Shown here: piece by piece, positions 30,640 to 41,646 of the stretch
How the letters are laid out: every line of letters starts with the position of its first letter
Position numbering within the stretch: the first letter of the stretch is position 1
Source: Megamerina dolium
Taxonomy: Eukaryota > Arthropoda > Insecta > Diptera > Megamerinidae
Reading direction: 5' to 3'
Assembly: GCA_963854835.1 (NCBI GenBank)
Contig: OY978525.1
Coordinates: forward strand, 49,300,929-49,364,928
DNA length: 64,000 nt
Program-made: the position numbers and the translations under genes
Notes under the pieces: generated by a model
What the model was told of the DNA's origin: nothing
The model's input: the letters and a program-made list of their open reading frames with translations, nothing else
The model's database searches: none

Positions 30640-30855
30640 AATCAGTTTATAAAGTCCGATTTGCATATAAACGTGTTTTTCCTGCCTGATTTCTGAAAAC
30701 TACCAATTACTACCCAACCCAATAATGTCTGTTGATCTCTTAGGGTGTTCGCTTTAATGTTGCGTATTCATTTTAGTAGGATTTTGGGATACACGTCTAC
30801 ACCAAACACGATGTCAATAGGGGGCATCTATTCAGATTTTAGTCTGCGAGACTGA
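30640..30855 (-). pseudogene. BEL/Pao protease-region fragment (minus)
   Basis: The minus strand reads PPIDIVFGVDVYPKILLK, a stop, then TLRDQQTLLGWVVIGS. The pair IDxLxGxDxY...LGWxxSG is the hallmark after the aspartic protease in BEL/Pao Pol. No flanking domains remain. It is unrelated in position to the plus-strand element at 23157. Confidence 0.7.
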
Positions 30856-30934
30856 AGCCTGAAATCTCTTTACGTATTTTAGTAGGTACCGAACAAGAAG
30901 GCAACCTTTCTGAAATAGAACTGCTCTCCTTCAG

Positions 30935-31338
30935 TAGAACAGTAGAACAGAAGATATTATATATATCTGACGCCGTAGGTTGACAATTTGATTCTGGCTT
31001 TTTACCCGAGAACAATGTCTACTATACACGGTGCAAGTACGACGAGATGAAGTATCAGCTTTACTACGATGACAAACAACACGATCTTTCTTTCGTTGTA
31101 CTGAAGAAATTAAACTTTGTTGCTTGCGTCGTAGACGCCAAATACGCGCCATGTGCTTTTTTTGTTGCATATGAAGTACTTAGCTGCAAATTTATTTTTG
31201 AGTTCTAGTTCTAGTTCTCCCTTTACATTTCGCAAATAATTGATTTCAATCACGCGACATGTGTCCTCGTTTATGGCATATGAAGCATTTACCAGTAAAT
31301 TTGTTTTCGCGTCGACTCTTTGTTCCTGCTTCAGCCTG
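30935..31338 (-). pseudogene. Gag zinc-knuckle region, family A (minus)
   Basis: Minus-strand remains of two knuckles. At about 31320-31250, GKCFICHKRGHMSRD-like residues are recognisable. At 31175-31140 the second has lost its first cysteines (KKHMARIWRLRRKQQ). The tail (SRHCSRVKSQNQIVNLR) aligns with 800-860 of the first copy. The SINE at 31348 separates it from the capsid region. Confidence 0.65.
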
Positions 31339-31347
31339 CACTACTAA

Positions 31348-31718
31348 AAAAAAAAAAAATAAATAAATATGTGGCACTTAAAGCCCCAAAGGGCTCATTG
31401 GCCGAGCTTCTCTTCCATTACTGTTGTGCGTCTTAAATTTTGGACAGTATTAGAATGGACCTACTTATTTTAGCCGGTTCCGAACGGCAGAACACTTGTG
31501 ACATCACTTTTTCTGAGCTTTGTCACAGAGTTCTTTTTAGAAGCTTTTTCATGGCAAGTTGTTACTGTCGGAAGAATTGCCAATTGCTTGCCGACAGGTG
31601 GGTACCGTTCGAAAGAAAAATCTTTTCGATATTAAATTTGTTATGCATCAGCCGGGTATTGAACCACGACCTACAGATCAGAAGGCGAACACACTAACCA
31701 CTGAGCTACGGCACCCTC
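31348..31718 (-). mobile_element. tRNA-derived SINE, complete copy
   Basis: 371 bp flanked by a perfect 9-bp target duplication CACTACTAA (31339-31347 and 31719-31727). On the minus strand it begins GGAGGGTGCCG and then carries a pol III A box (TAGCTCAGTGG) and B box (GGTTCAATACC), in tRNA-like spacing. A unique body and a 3' end with ATTTATTTATTTTTTT follow. The body is shared with 20187-20475 and 11391-11522. It sits inside the family A gag remnant. Confidence 0.92.
31655..31710 (-). promoter_or_regulatory. Internal pol III promoter of the SINE (A and B boxes)
   Basis: Minus strand: A box TAGCTCAGTGG at about 31700-31710 and B box GGTTCAATACC at about 31658-31668. Both fit the consensus TRGYNNARNNG and GGTTCRANNCC, some 30 bases apart, as in tRNA genes. 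Confidence 0.85.
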
Positions 31719-32593
31719 CACTACTAATTTTACTAATTTTCTCGATGAGTTCTTCCGAATTACCTGAGAACGCTAGCTGACATAAGCTCTCAATGTCGGA
31801 AGCGAAATCGTGAAGGCTCTTATTATTCTGTTGCACTCTCGACCTTAATTCCACTTGTTCAGGGGAGAGCGAGAGTCAATGCCGGTGGGTCGCAAAATCG
31901 TTGCTGGTAGAGATATTGTTGACGGTGACTGTGAAAGTTGTTGGTGTGGTGATACAAACACTTCTTTTTCACTTTTGAATTTACACTTTATTAAAATTAT
32001 TTAAAGTAAAAGTTGGGGGGGGAAAAGTCGCGCTCTGCTCTAGAAGTTTAGCGTGTTTTTCGTTTATTCGAGATTTTGATCTTTTCTAATAATTTTGTTT
32101 ATTTCGGGAAAAGCGCTCTGGACGAGAAGGGAGTTACTCAACAATAAAATAAGAAAGCAATTAAAACAGAAAGTGATGAGAAGACAAAGTAAAAGGAAGC
32201 AAAGTACAGGGGAGAGAAAGATAGAATGAGAGCGCAAAATAGCGGACGTAATAGAATTACATTCGAGTTTCTAACTATATGCGGGCAGTGCGCTGCACAC
32301 GTCTTCTAGCATGGAAAGTATTCGATGCAATTGGCTATTATATTCATTTCCATATTTGTGTCCATCAGTGATTGGTCGCTACCATGATCTTTCATTATCT
32401 TTCAAAACTATTAAAGCAGCAGTCTTGTCGCTATCGTCCCATTGATTTTTCGAAGCTGTTATTTCGAACTGAAGCTTGAAGGTATTGAACGACATAGTTC
32501 TATCAAATGTTGTAAACTTTAGTTTAATTGTACTTGATTCTCTAATTACTGATGTAGATGGTCCGTTTATTTTTAGTTGATTGAGTTCGTTCT

Positions 32594-32800
32594 CTAATTT
32601 CTCGAACTTATCTTCCAGTACACAACTGCATGTATATCGGCTTCCTTAAAGGACTCATGTTCTTCTACACTAATACCCTTAGCATCTATAACTTGCCTTA
32701 GCCTCACCAGCAGATCCGCATTTGCACCTGATGACGATAGATTCATCTCTACCAACAACTTTTTAAGCTGGTACACTTTTAGTTGGTCAATTTTCACCAT
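32594..32800 (-). pseudogene. Gag N-terminus with SAP-like domain, family A (minus)
   Basis: ATG-started frame of 68 codons; the related decayed N-terminus is at 56105-56300. Residues about 1-40 (MVKIDQLKVYQLKKLLVEMN, then LSSSGANADLLVRLRQ) match the SAP pattern: L..L...L...GL...G.KADL..RL. SAP modules are DNA/chromatin-binding helices in host proteins. An acidic stretch (EEHESF) follows. Decay sets in at about 32600, and the capsid part (32590-31730) contains stops. SAP is my reading of the pattern without a profile search. Confidence 0.65.
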
Positions 32801-32810
32801 CTTGACAGAG

Positions 32811-32827
32811 TCCCACTTCTGAGATCA
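32811..32827 (-). other. tRNA-Leu-type primer binding site (minus)
   Basis: The minus strand reads TGATCTCAGAAGTGGGA, matching the tRNA-Leu complement TGGTGTCAGAAGTGGGA at 15 of 17 positions, directly after the LTR-like tail. Confidence 0.6.
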
Positions 32828-32870
32828 ATTGGTACATTTTTTAGTTTGTGAACGTTTATGCTGCTCAACG

Positions 32871-33245
32871 CTGTTTCAACACTACATAAATATCGTATAC
32901 GCATTTTTGCTTGAGGTTTATAAAATCATCATTTATGAAATGGTCCTTGCAAAACAGACTACTTTTGTGGTTGAAAGGACTTGATCACCACTCAATCAAA
33001 ATTGTTTTAAGTAACCGCGTACTATACAAATACAAGAAGTATAAAAATTTAACTAACTTTCTTTTCGTTTATGAGATCACCATACGAACAGTTGACTGTC
33101 AAACTCAAACCAAAAAATATAACTGTTCATTCAAGGCGCATCTCACGTATACGTATGCTAATAATAATTCGTAATGCAAAACAAACTACAAAAAATTTAG
33201 AATCAATATGAATGTAATTTTACGAGCGCAAATTAGTAACATATG
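32871..33245. other. Unassigned spacer
   Basis: AT-rich sequence between the family A remnant and the LOA/I-type LINE; no motif recognised. Confidence 0.5.
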
Positions 33246-33256
33246 AAGTATAAATT

Positions 33257-33273
33257 AGGTTAGGTTAGGTTAG
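33257..33273 (-). repeat. (TAACC)n 3' tail of the LINE
   Basis: The plus strand reads AGGTTAGGTTAGGTTAG, that is three and a half TTAGG units, next to the target duplication. It replaces a poly(A) tail. Confidence 0.85.
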
Positions 33274-33362
33274 AGCGGCCGCCCTCTCTGATGAGAGAGA
33301 GCGCACATAGGCCAGAACTAGGCCCGTTGTGATACCGTCGCACGGATTTTTCCTTCACCTAG

Positions 33363-36300
33363 CTACTCGCTGAACCAACCGGAACGTTGAATGAATTTTA
33401 GAAGATTGAGAATATCAATCTGGGATAGTTGGGCTAGATCACTCAAAGGGTAGTGTCCTAGGAATTTTTTTCGATTTTTGCATAAAGCGGGGCAGGTGCA
33501 TAGCAGATGTGAGATCGTCTCGAGTTCCTCCTCATCTCTGCAGCTTCTGCAGAAGTCATGAGTGAGGTTGCCCAAACCTAATCTCACAGCGTGAGGACCT
33601 ATGAGGCAGTGACCAGTGACCACTCCCACACAGGTCAAGATATCTACCCTATTAAGATCGAGAAGTTTACGTGAACGTTTCTTGCTGAGTAGGGGCCACA
33701 GCAATTTCGCCGTCCTACAGATGGGTTTATCCGTCCATCTTTTCTGGAAGACGTTAGTGGTGATATCCTCCAATTTAAGCTTGCACGTGGCTATGGGGAT
33801 CCCGAACCGAGAATTCTCCTGGGTTAGAGGCTCATTTGTACCCTGTCTTGCAAGCTCGTCGGCTATGCAGTTTCCTCGTATACCCCTGTGTCCGGGTACC
33901 CAGTACAGGAGAATATTGTGCTGCTCAGCCATATCGTTAAGAGATTTGCGGCAGTCAATAATGGTCTTAGATGTCACGAGAAATGAGTCCAGGGCCTTAA
34001 TTGCAGCTTGGCTGTCGCTCAAGATGCAGATGTCTCTGTGGGAGACAAAGCTCTGTTTGATCCAAGTAAGTGCATTGTGAATCGCTTTAACTTCTGCCTG
34101 AAACACACTACAGTGGTCCGGCAGGCGGAAAGAAATACTAAGGTTTAATGATTCGGAACACACACCTGCTCCCACCTTTCCATTGAGCTTAGAGCCATCA
34201 GTAAAGAAGAGACTATAATTTGGCTTGAATCCTTCCGCCTCCCAGGCGAACCTATCAGGGAAGGAGGTTAGGAATTTCCGTTCAAAGGCATATGTCGGCT
34301 TGATATAATCAAGTGAAGTTTCAATATTAAAAGTTTCAAGTATGCTAGCATGTCCGAAGGACTTTGATGTCCATTGGTGCAGGCCAGTAAGGCGTAAAGC
34401 AGAATTGGCCGCCAGCTGCTTACCAAGTAAGTCAAGCGGGGTAAGATGTAAAAGCACTTCTAGTGCTAACGTTGGAGTTGTTCTCAGTGCTCCTGTTATT
34501 AAAATACAAGCCGCTCTTTGTATTTTGTCAAGGGGCCTGACATGGGAGGACTTAGTAAGTGCAGTCCACCAGGTCAGTACCCCATAAAGGAGGACTGGCC
34601 TGATAACCGCCTTGTAAATCCAACAAACAATTTTCGGTTGCATACCCCACTTTTTCCCTATTGCTTTTTTACAGGCATAGAGTGCAGTGCTGACTTTCTC
34701 AACCCTACAAGTGATGTTTTTCTTCCAGTTTAGTTTTCGGTCTAGGACTATTCCTAGATAACGGGTTTCTTCTCGCAGAATTAATGGGACCCCCCCTAGA
34801 GTGGGAACGTTTATGGGTGGTGTTTTATGCTTTGTGGAGAACAAAATCAGCTCAGTTTTTTGTGGGTTCGCATTTAAGCCCCTATCCTTAGCCCATTTTG
34901 ATAACATATTGAGATTGATTTGAATAATGTCCGTTAGTATTTCCGGAGATTTTTCAGCCACCAACAAGACAACGTCATCGGCATAAGCAATCACTCCGCA
35001 CCCCTTCCTTTCTATTTCCCGTAGTAGTTCGTTAACTACCAAGTTCCATAGAACAGGGGAGAGTATCCCAACTTGTGGGGTTCCTCTTCTTACACGTTTC
35101 GTGATGGTAGATCCACCCAGCTCGGATGTAATGAGTCTATCTTCCATCCATCGTTCTATCCATCTGCTAAGCGTTACCTCCACCCCGAGTCGTGCAAGAG
35201 CCTTTGTGATTGCTCTGGGCTGAACATTGTTGAAAGCACCTTCAATATCCGTGAAAGCCGCTAGTACAAATTCTTTATTATGTTTCAACGGACTTTCCCT
35301 TTGTGTATGCATGTTGAGAAGGAGACAGCATGTCGCTGCTTATGGTGTACCTTAGATGGATGTCTAGTAATCTTTCCAGTGTTTTGAGTAAGAATGACGA
35401 TAGACTAATTGGTCTAAAGTCCTTTAGGCTTGTATGAGAGCTCTTGCTTTAGGTATGAAGACAACTTTGACTTGTCTCCAGAGTATCGGAATATAGCCAA
35501 GGCTTATGCAGGCAATGTAAATCTGCTTTAGCCATGGAAGAATGAGTTTGGCTACCTGTTGTAGCTGTGCTGGAATTATCCTGTCAGGTCCAGGGGATTT
35601 GTAAGGCTTGAACGTGTTTATCGCCCAAGTAATCTTCTCCGATGCAACTATTGAATAGTCTAACGGTAATGACTTGTAATCAAGCGGGGTTTCAGTTTCA
35701 GGCGGATCGTTTGGGAAATGTGCATTTACTAGCGTTTGTAGCGTTAGTAAACAGAGGTTGTGGTCCACGTTCCATCTGGTTTGACCAGAACACTTGGAGT
35801 ATGGGGTGATTTAGAAAGGATTTTCCTAAGTCTAGAAGTCTCAGAAGCGTCTTCTATATCACTGCAGAAGCTCTTCCAGGCTTCCCTTTGGCATTTCCTG
35901 AGGTTGTATTTATAAGTTCTGAAGGCCGATTTATAACCCGCCCAATCTGATTCTAGGTGAGAGCTTTTAGCACAATTGAAGAGCTTGCGACAGTCTTTTC
36001 TCAAACTGTCGAGCTCCTGGTTCCACCATGGAGGTTTACCTTTCCCCCATTTCTTACGAATCGGACAGGACTACTTGAATGCCTTGTTGAGTGTTTTTGT
36101 GAGGCAGTAGACTGTGGCGTCTATCTGATTTATGTTAGTTATATTCGAAGGAGCTACGGGTAGATTTGAACTAACTGACTCCCTGAAACGTGACCAGTTT
36201 GTCTTTTTTGGGTTTCTAAAGACCACTGGAGTAGGAGGTTTAAAATCTATGGCAAACTGTATGTATCTATGATCAGAGAAGGAGTGCTGATCCAATACTC

Positions 36301-36913
36301 TCCAGTTTCTTATATGGTCTACAATGCCTTCGGTGGCAAGAGTTAAGTCCAGAACCTCCTGCCTATTTTTGGTTATGAAAGTTGGGGTCTCACCCCTGTT
36401 ACACACTATAAGGTTTGTTGTAAGGGTATAATTAAACAGTGAATCACCTCTGTCGTTAATATCCCTGCTACCCCAGATTGTATGGTGCGCGTTGGCGTCG
36501 CATCCTATTATGAGTCCAACCCTGGACTTTTGGGCATCTTCTATTAGATGTTTAAGATTGCTTGGTGGTGGTGATTAAAGGTGGTCGTGCGCGAAGTAGG
36601 CTGATGCAAACCAGCAGCGCATACCTATATTCTCTTCGCATACCAACGTCGTATCTAAATTGCTGTAATTACAGAGTGAAAGAAAGGTTATTGATTTTCT
36701 TAGGAGTATGCAGGCCCTAGGTCTACCTGTGTTACGCTTGTATATTAGGTTATATCCAGGTGTCCTTAGTCCACAAACCATGTTGCCAACTGTCCACGGT
36801 TCTTGGACCAGAACGATGTCTTCTCCGTCGCCTTCCAGACGAAGGATAAGAGCAGCTGAGGCCGCCTTAGACTTGTGCAGGTTTATCTGTAGGCAATGAA
36901 GCATCCCCGCCAC
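33363..36913 (-). pseudogene. LINE ORF2: endonuclease, RT and RNase H, broken near its start
   Basis: Endonuclease from 36913 (HCLQINLHKSKAA, IVLVQEPWT, CWFASAYFAHD), then the TNWSRFRES region at 36190. RT entry at 35620 has SPGPDRIIPAQLQ. An uninterrupted 650-codon frame at 35312-33363 carries FTDIEGAFNNV (35265), GILSPVLWNLV and VIAYADDVVLLVA (34990), then YLGIVLDRKLNWKKN. RNase H has D in FFTDGSKLNG (about 34200), E in FQAEVKAIH and D in ILSDSQAAIKAL (34020), plus the D of NCIADELARQG. Last is the C..C..H..C tail CRSCRDEEELETISHLLC. Frameshifts near 35424, 35750, 36060 and 36570 disable the N-terminal part. It would nick DNA, copy the RNA and remove it. Confidence 0.9.
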
Positions 36914-38044
36914 TATTGGTCACTTTCGCTTCCACAATAGTGACGTTGACCTCATCGTCTCCAGAGTCCAGCAACTCATCCTCCAGTAAAATCCGATCCA
37001 CATACCCTGCAGCATCGGATTCTGAGGAGAACGAGTCGCGTGAGTCCTGCCGCACAAGCATCCTGGAGCTGATAGGGAGCGTCTCCTCCGTCTCCACCCG
37101 TTTTGCCACAGACTGATCGCCTGCGCGTGTATCTAAGTCATCCTTCCGATATACTCGTAGGTTGATCCTCGAAAAACAATAGTTTATGTACCCACCGGAT
37201 TCCGCCAGGGGTACCAGGGACTCTTGGTTGACGATTATGGTCGCCCTACGGTATGTTACTTTCTTCTCCTCATCCAACTTGGCTATTCGCCAGTTGTGTG
37301 TTGGGAGGGTAGGATTATTATCATTATATTTTTGATAATAATGGCCGGGTCACTAGGTTCCGCTGGGATCCAGGCAGAGGTACGCGGCCTACTCGGGATA
37401 GCGTCTCTCTCTATCACCTCTAGGCGCGCACCCGGACATACTTCTCCAGCTCTGGTGATCGCTATTTTGTATAGGTCGAGAGTACGTTGATCGGCACAGG
37501 CAATCAGTTTGATGTTGCCTTGATGCCATCCAGCTTCTCGTATAATAGGCGGAGGTCCGGGATGCTCTTCCATTAGAGGATTGAAGACCTCTGCTAGCTT
37601 ACATTCTAGAAGTCTCCAATTTGATGAAGCGATGAAGCCATCAGCGTCATTTCTGTCGACCACCGCCATTACCAAGTCTCCTTGAAGGATTTCGCTAAAA
37701 GTGTGACCCACATTGCCGCGGGCTCTTTTAGCAACTGGTTTGGCAGTATCTTCAGATGACCGCTGGCGCTTGATGTTGCTGCGATTTGTGATGTCGGTCG
37801 CCCATACCAGCGAGGCCTTCTGTTTATCAGATCTCTCATTCTCCGGTATGGCACGTAATCTTTCTAAAATTCTCGTCGCAGTACGACGGTCTTTGTGGTT
37901 GGGTTCAGCCGCGAACGACGGTTTGGTAACCGATGCTCTGTTGATTGGTAGTGGCAAGCTTGCGCTCGTACTTGATCTCGGGATATTCTCGGCATGGCTA
38001 GGCCCTGGTCTATCCTCCACGGCTTTCGCTGCCTCTCCCGATTA
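36867..38044 (-). pseudogene. LINE ORF1 with DUF4780-like domain
   Basis: The frame is open from the 5' boundary with no early ATG (the first listed codon at 38020 is GTG), so the N-terminus is truncated. A basic region with KRQRSSEDTAKPVAKRARG (a possible nuclear signal) is followed by a domain of about 160 residues starting GDLVMAVVDRNDADG and including REAGWHQGNIKLIACADQ and RTSAWIPAEPSDP. This pattern resembles the DUF4780 domain of insect retroelements. A frameshift at about 37280 leads into the second part, with YRRATIIVNQESL and an acidic Ser-rich tail to 36867, overlapping the ORF2 start. Presumed RNA-binding protein. Confidence 0.75.
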
Positions 38045-38055
38045 AAGTATAAATT

Positions 38056-38215
38056 GCTTTTGTTAATTTTCTTTGGAGGAACACCAGCACCAATATGCAA
38101 GGTAAAATATATATATATGTTCCTATGTAGGCTCGCTTTTAATGATCACATTAATAACGTGATCACACGCATATCAACTTAAAAATATGTGAAAGCAAAA
38201 CACACCAACAGGTAC
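38056..38215. other. Spacer between two LINEs
   Basis: Short AT-rich interval. The R1-like ORF1 becomes readable at about 38216. Confidence 0.5.
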
Positions 38216-38703
38216 CAGTTATGAGGAAATTCTTAGAGACCTCCGTCAGAAGGTAAAACCAGAAGAAGCTGAAATCCCAATACGTTGTGTTAAGAAGACA
38301 AGAGATGGATCTATACTTCTAGAGCTTGCAAAAGGAGGGAAGAAAGAACAATTCTGCGAAGCAATAAAAAACTCGTTGAAAGACACTGCGACGGCGAAAG
38401 ATCTCAAAACGAGGGCCACTATCGAGATTTGAGATTTAGATTCGTTCACGGACTCAGAGGAGGTTTACGCAGCAGTTAGAGAAGCCGTTGCGAAGCCAGA
38501 GGAAGAAGTTGGAGTCCGGTTGACAAAAGCAAACAGTAGGGAACAATGTCGTACGTTTATGACTTTGTCAGCAGAAGCAGCAAATATCATCCTTAAAACA
38601 CAGCGCATAAAGATTGGATGGACCAGATGTAGGATGAAACAGCTGGATGAAATTAAACGCTGTTATAGATGCTTCGGGTCTGGGCACCTCCAAGCAGACT
38701 GTA
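38216..38703 (+). pseudogene. R1-like ORF1, 5' part up to the first zinc knuckle
   Basis: Reads YEEILRDLRQKVKPEEAEIP, a domain with KTRDGSILLELAKGG, a stop at about 38432, then EEVYAAVREAVAKPEEEVGV. It ends in the CCHC knuckle CYRCFGSGHLQADC, where the gypsy element is inserted. This is the usual layout of R1/I-type ORF1 (RNA-binding). The rest of the frame is at 48356-48532. Confidence 0.8.
38700..38703. repeat. TGTA target duplication, left (right copy 48352-48355)
   Basis: A 4-bp repeat flanking the gypsy element. Removing the element and one TGTA brings the two halves of the LINE zinc-knuckle region together as expected. Confidence 0.85.
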
Positions 38704-40631
38704 TGTAACATGAGCCTCACATCGACCAACTCCTGCTCACGGTATATATTTTACATCCACATCTCTGGTTGTACATCTGTTAATTCTTTTCCCTTGCGTG
38801 CATTTATAATGACATGCATAAATCGTATGATCTTTTTTTTTCTTTTTTTTTCTCTCCCTCACTTCTTCTCTTCCCTCTCTCAAATATGTATAGGTCGTGT
38901 CTTCCTCCATTCAAGAATAGTATGAATAACTATAATTCGGATGATCTAATCTCTTTACTTACCATTAGAGAGGAAGAGAGAATAGGAGTAACTGTCCAGT
39001 CAATTAAGAGAGCCCTTCGTGGTATAGATAATCATGATCCTACAAGATCATTGGTTGGTGTAACAGAGTAAGAAGATATCTGTGCAATTGCAGAGAAGGG
39101 GATCAGTGTTGGTGAGGTGAGGAAGGTGAAGGTGTATATGGCGGAGAAGGAGAAAAAAAAAACAAAAAAAAAAACAAAATACAAATTTAAGTGGCGTGAT
39201 CGATTCTTGCGGTATTCTTCCAATACGATCCGATGTTTGTGAACAATGATCATATATAAGAGTGGACAATTAAGAAATGGGGGGTAGTCGAGGAGATATT
39301 ACATCGAAGTCAAAAATGAGTGGTCATGCAGTACGACCCAAAAGTTAGTGAAAAAAAAAAATCAAATGTAAATGTTTCCTTCTTCTTCTCCTTCGATGTT
39401 TAATACATATCGTGAGAATACACTAATGAATATAAGAATGATCAACCGGGGAGGAAAACTAAATTAATACGATTAAGTACAGTTCGCGAAAAAAATAAAA
39501 GGCGACAGTGAAGACACCCGAGGGGGCAGATGAGTGTAATTCGTCGTTGAACTAATACTTGATACCTAAAACCTAATTAAAATGATTAAAAGGGATAACA
39601 TGGTTTTTATGGGTAGTGGCAGAAATAATGCGGTTCAATAACCAATTCGGAAAAAAAAGGAACTAAGGGCTAAATACGAGTAATTGCCATGCCTAAAACA
39701 TAATTGAAAGAACTAAAATGAATAACAAAATTTATAAGTAGTGATGAAAGTAATGTGATTCGATAAATAATTCGAAATTATAAAGAACTAAAAACCCCCA
39801 ATGGAACAGAAAAATAAGAACACGAGAAGTACATATATATATACATATATCAATGAAATACAAGATATATAATATCCAAGAATTAAAAATGTTGAACAAT
39901 TTTAAACAAAATGAGAGAAGAGGTGTAAGAAAATCAACGATTCGAAAACTTCAACACATCGATCTGGCAACAACAACAACATGGCGAAGGGTAGAGTAAG
40001 GTATGAAATTATGGAATTACGGGGTTACAATTAATTTTGCCTATATATGTATATGTAGAAGAAAAATAAATTGTAAGAGGGAAATTCGGATTGTTTTAAA
40101 TTCCTTTTAGACTAAGTACTAACCACAGTGTATAGTTTTAAGAACATTCTGTAAAAAAAAAAAAAAAAAAAACGGAGAAGAAGACGATAAGACGTGAATT
40201 AAATAAAGAAAAAAAAAGGTAATAGAATAATATAGATGTATATATATGGATTGTTAAAAAGAAAAAAATTATTTCAGTGATTCCCCATAATGGTTTGCCG
40301 AGGTTAAATTAACCTTCCTCAGGCAGCAGCATACCTCTCTCCTGGATGCATTGGGCCTAATGTAAGAAACGGCAATTAGGCTTGGTAGGGAGGGCGATAT
40401 GGTGAGAAGGGCGGTCTTGCCAGTATTTCTCTTTTTTTTTTCCCTTCGACTCGAATAGGCTTTTTGGCACGATTTTTTTTTGTAGTGATCTGCCTCTTAT
40501 GTGCTTTGCAAATTCGAACCCCCCCAACCGGCTGAGTCTAGCATCAATACAGCCAGCGTGCACACTTGGCAGAGCACATGAGACGTGATGCTTCGACTCA
40601 CGAGCGCGAAATTAATTTAATATTCATTACA
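38704..40631 (+). repeat. 5' LTR, 1,928 bp
   Basis: Runs from TGTAACATGA to ATTCATTACA. Colinear with 46420-48351. Its last 0.8 kb recurs a third time at 49097-49919 because of the tandem duplication. Confidence 0.93.
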
Positions 40632-40636
40632 GAAAA

Positions 40637-40654
40637 TAGCGCCCAACGTGGGGC
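40637..40654 (+). other. tRNA-Lys primer binding site
   Basis: TAGCGCCCAACGTGGGGC matches 17 of 18 bases of the complement of the tRNA-Lys 3' end, six bases after the 5' LTR. Confidence 0.85.
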
Positions 40655-41646
40655 AACCGAAGATTCGGTTCTCCAAAAATTTGTAGTTTTTTTTTTTTTC
40701 TCTACTTTTCATCGTAGCGGTGCAATTCTAACGGAATAGCGAAGACAGAACACCAGTTGTTCGTCCTTTCGAGCTTTAGAGTTGTACTGTTATATAGGAA
40801 AGTTACAGTTAACTTGTGTGGGAATAACAATACCGTTGCAATGGTGCGCATATATTGACCTCACAGGAAATTAATTGTTTCTACTTTAGCGGTTAGATCC
40901 GAAAATAAAGAATTACATATTTGTTCTACGGTAATTATCTAGTTTTTTTTTGGGGTTTTTGGATCACCGTATTATTGATGCACAAATAGGAGTATTTTGG
41001 AAAAGTTGAGATATTGCGCATGGCCCTTTCCGATCCATGTACAGGAGAAGATTTATTGCTGCTGCCGATGGGAGATAACGGAACGATTATTAGAATTTTT
41101 CTTGATATACGAATTTACGTATATGTATCAATATACTACTACTACTTCCATTAAACGTTGATTTTATATGTTTTTTTTACTTTATTAATTTAACGAATCA
41201 TTTAATCGAATTCCAATTATTAATAAACCTTAAAAAAAAAAAACAAAAAAAAACAAAAAAAAAAAATATTGTGAATATTTATGCTCTATGATTTCCAGGC
41301 ATTGGGGATGAGTTGATCGATCACGCCTTTGTATAGACGCACATACGTATACCATATGCATATCAGAGTTCGCCTAACATCAAATATAAAAAGTACATAT
41401 GCAATGTACGATTGATTGGTAGTTATACAAAATTATTACCTACATAATTACTTAATAATTATAACAATACAGTAATATTAAATTATAATAATATAATAAA
41501 AATTGCAATAATTATCGTCATAATTACTACAGGTGGAACTGCATATACGCATATACACACACACCCACATCTACACATACAGTGTACCCACAAATTTCAT
41601 CGATCTTGCCTCACTGATTTTTTGAAAAGCGATAGTTCTTGCCTAG
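40655..41646 (+). other. Gypsy 5' untranslated leader
   Basis: About 1 kb of AT-rich leader between the primer site and gag, with poly(A)/poly(T) runs (41230-41265) and no convincing frame. Confidence 0.7.

Larger units (their letters stand above)
30935..32870 (-). mobile_element. gypsy family A remnant (minus): U5, primer site and gag
   Basis: In minus orientation: an LTR tail resembling AACGTTCACA...AAAAA (32830-32865), a primer site at 32811-32827, the Gag start with SAP-like domain (32594-32800), a capsid region to about 31730, a SINE, then zinc knuckles and tail at 31330-30935. The whole follows the same order as copies at 1 and 55975. Confidence 0.8.
33257..38044 (-). mobile_element. 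LOA/I-type LINE (minus), 5'-truncated, with 11-bp TSD
   Basis: 4,788 bp between perfect copies of AAGTATAAATT (33246-33256 and 38045-38055). The 3' end is a (TAACC)n tail on the minus strand. ORF1, endonuclease, RT and RNase H lie in order. RNase H plus a DUF4780-like ORF1 suggests the LOA/I group, which I could not confirm by tree. The 5' edge cuts into ORF1, typical of incomplete reverse transcription. Confidence 0.9.

Noticed and set aside
31655..31718. Functional tRNA gene
   Set aside because: It has tRNA-like A and B boxes, but is fused to a 300-bp body with a retroposition signature; a SINE head explains it.
33270..33300. TTAGG repeats as a true telomere or interstitial telomere
   Set aside because: Only three to four units, inside the LINE target duplication, so they are the LINE tail.
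40357..40563. Minus-strand frame in the LTR repeated at 47987 and 49555
   Set aside because: Repeated because it lies in LTR copies; frame shifts between copies at homopolymers, so not a conserved protein.
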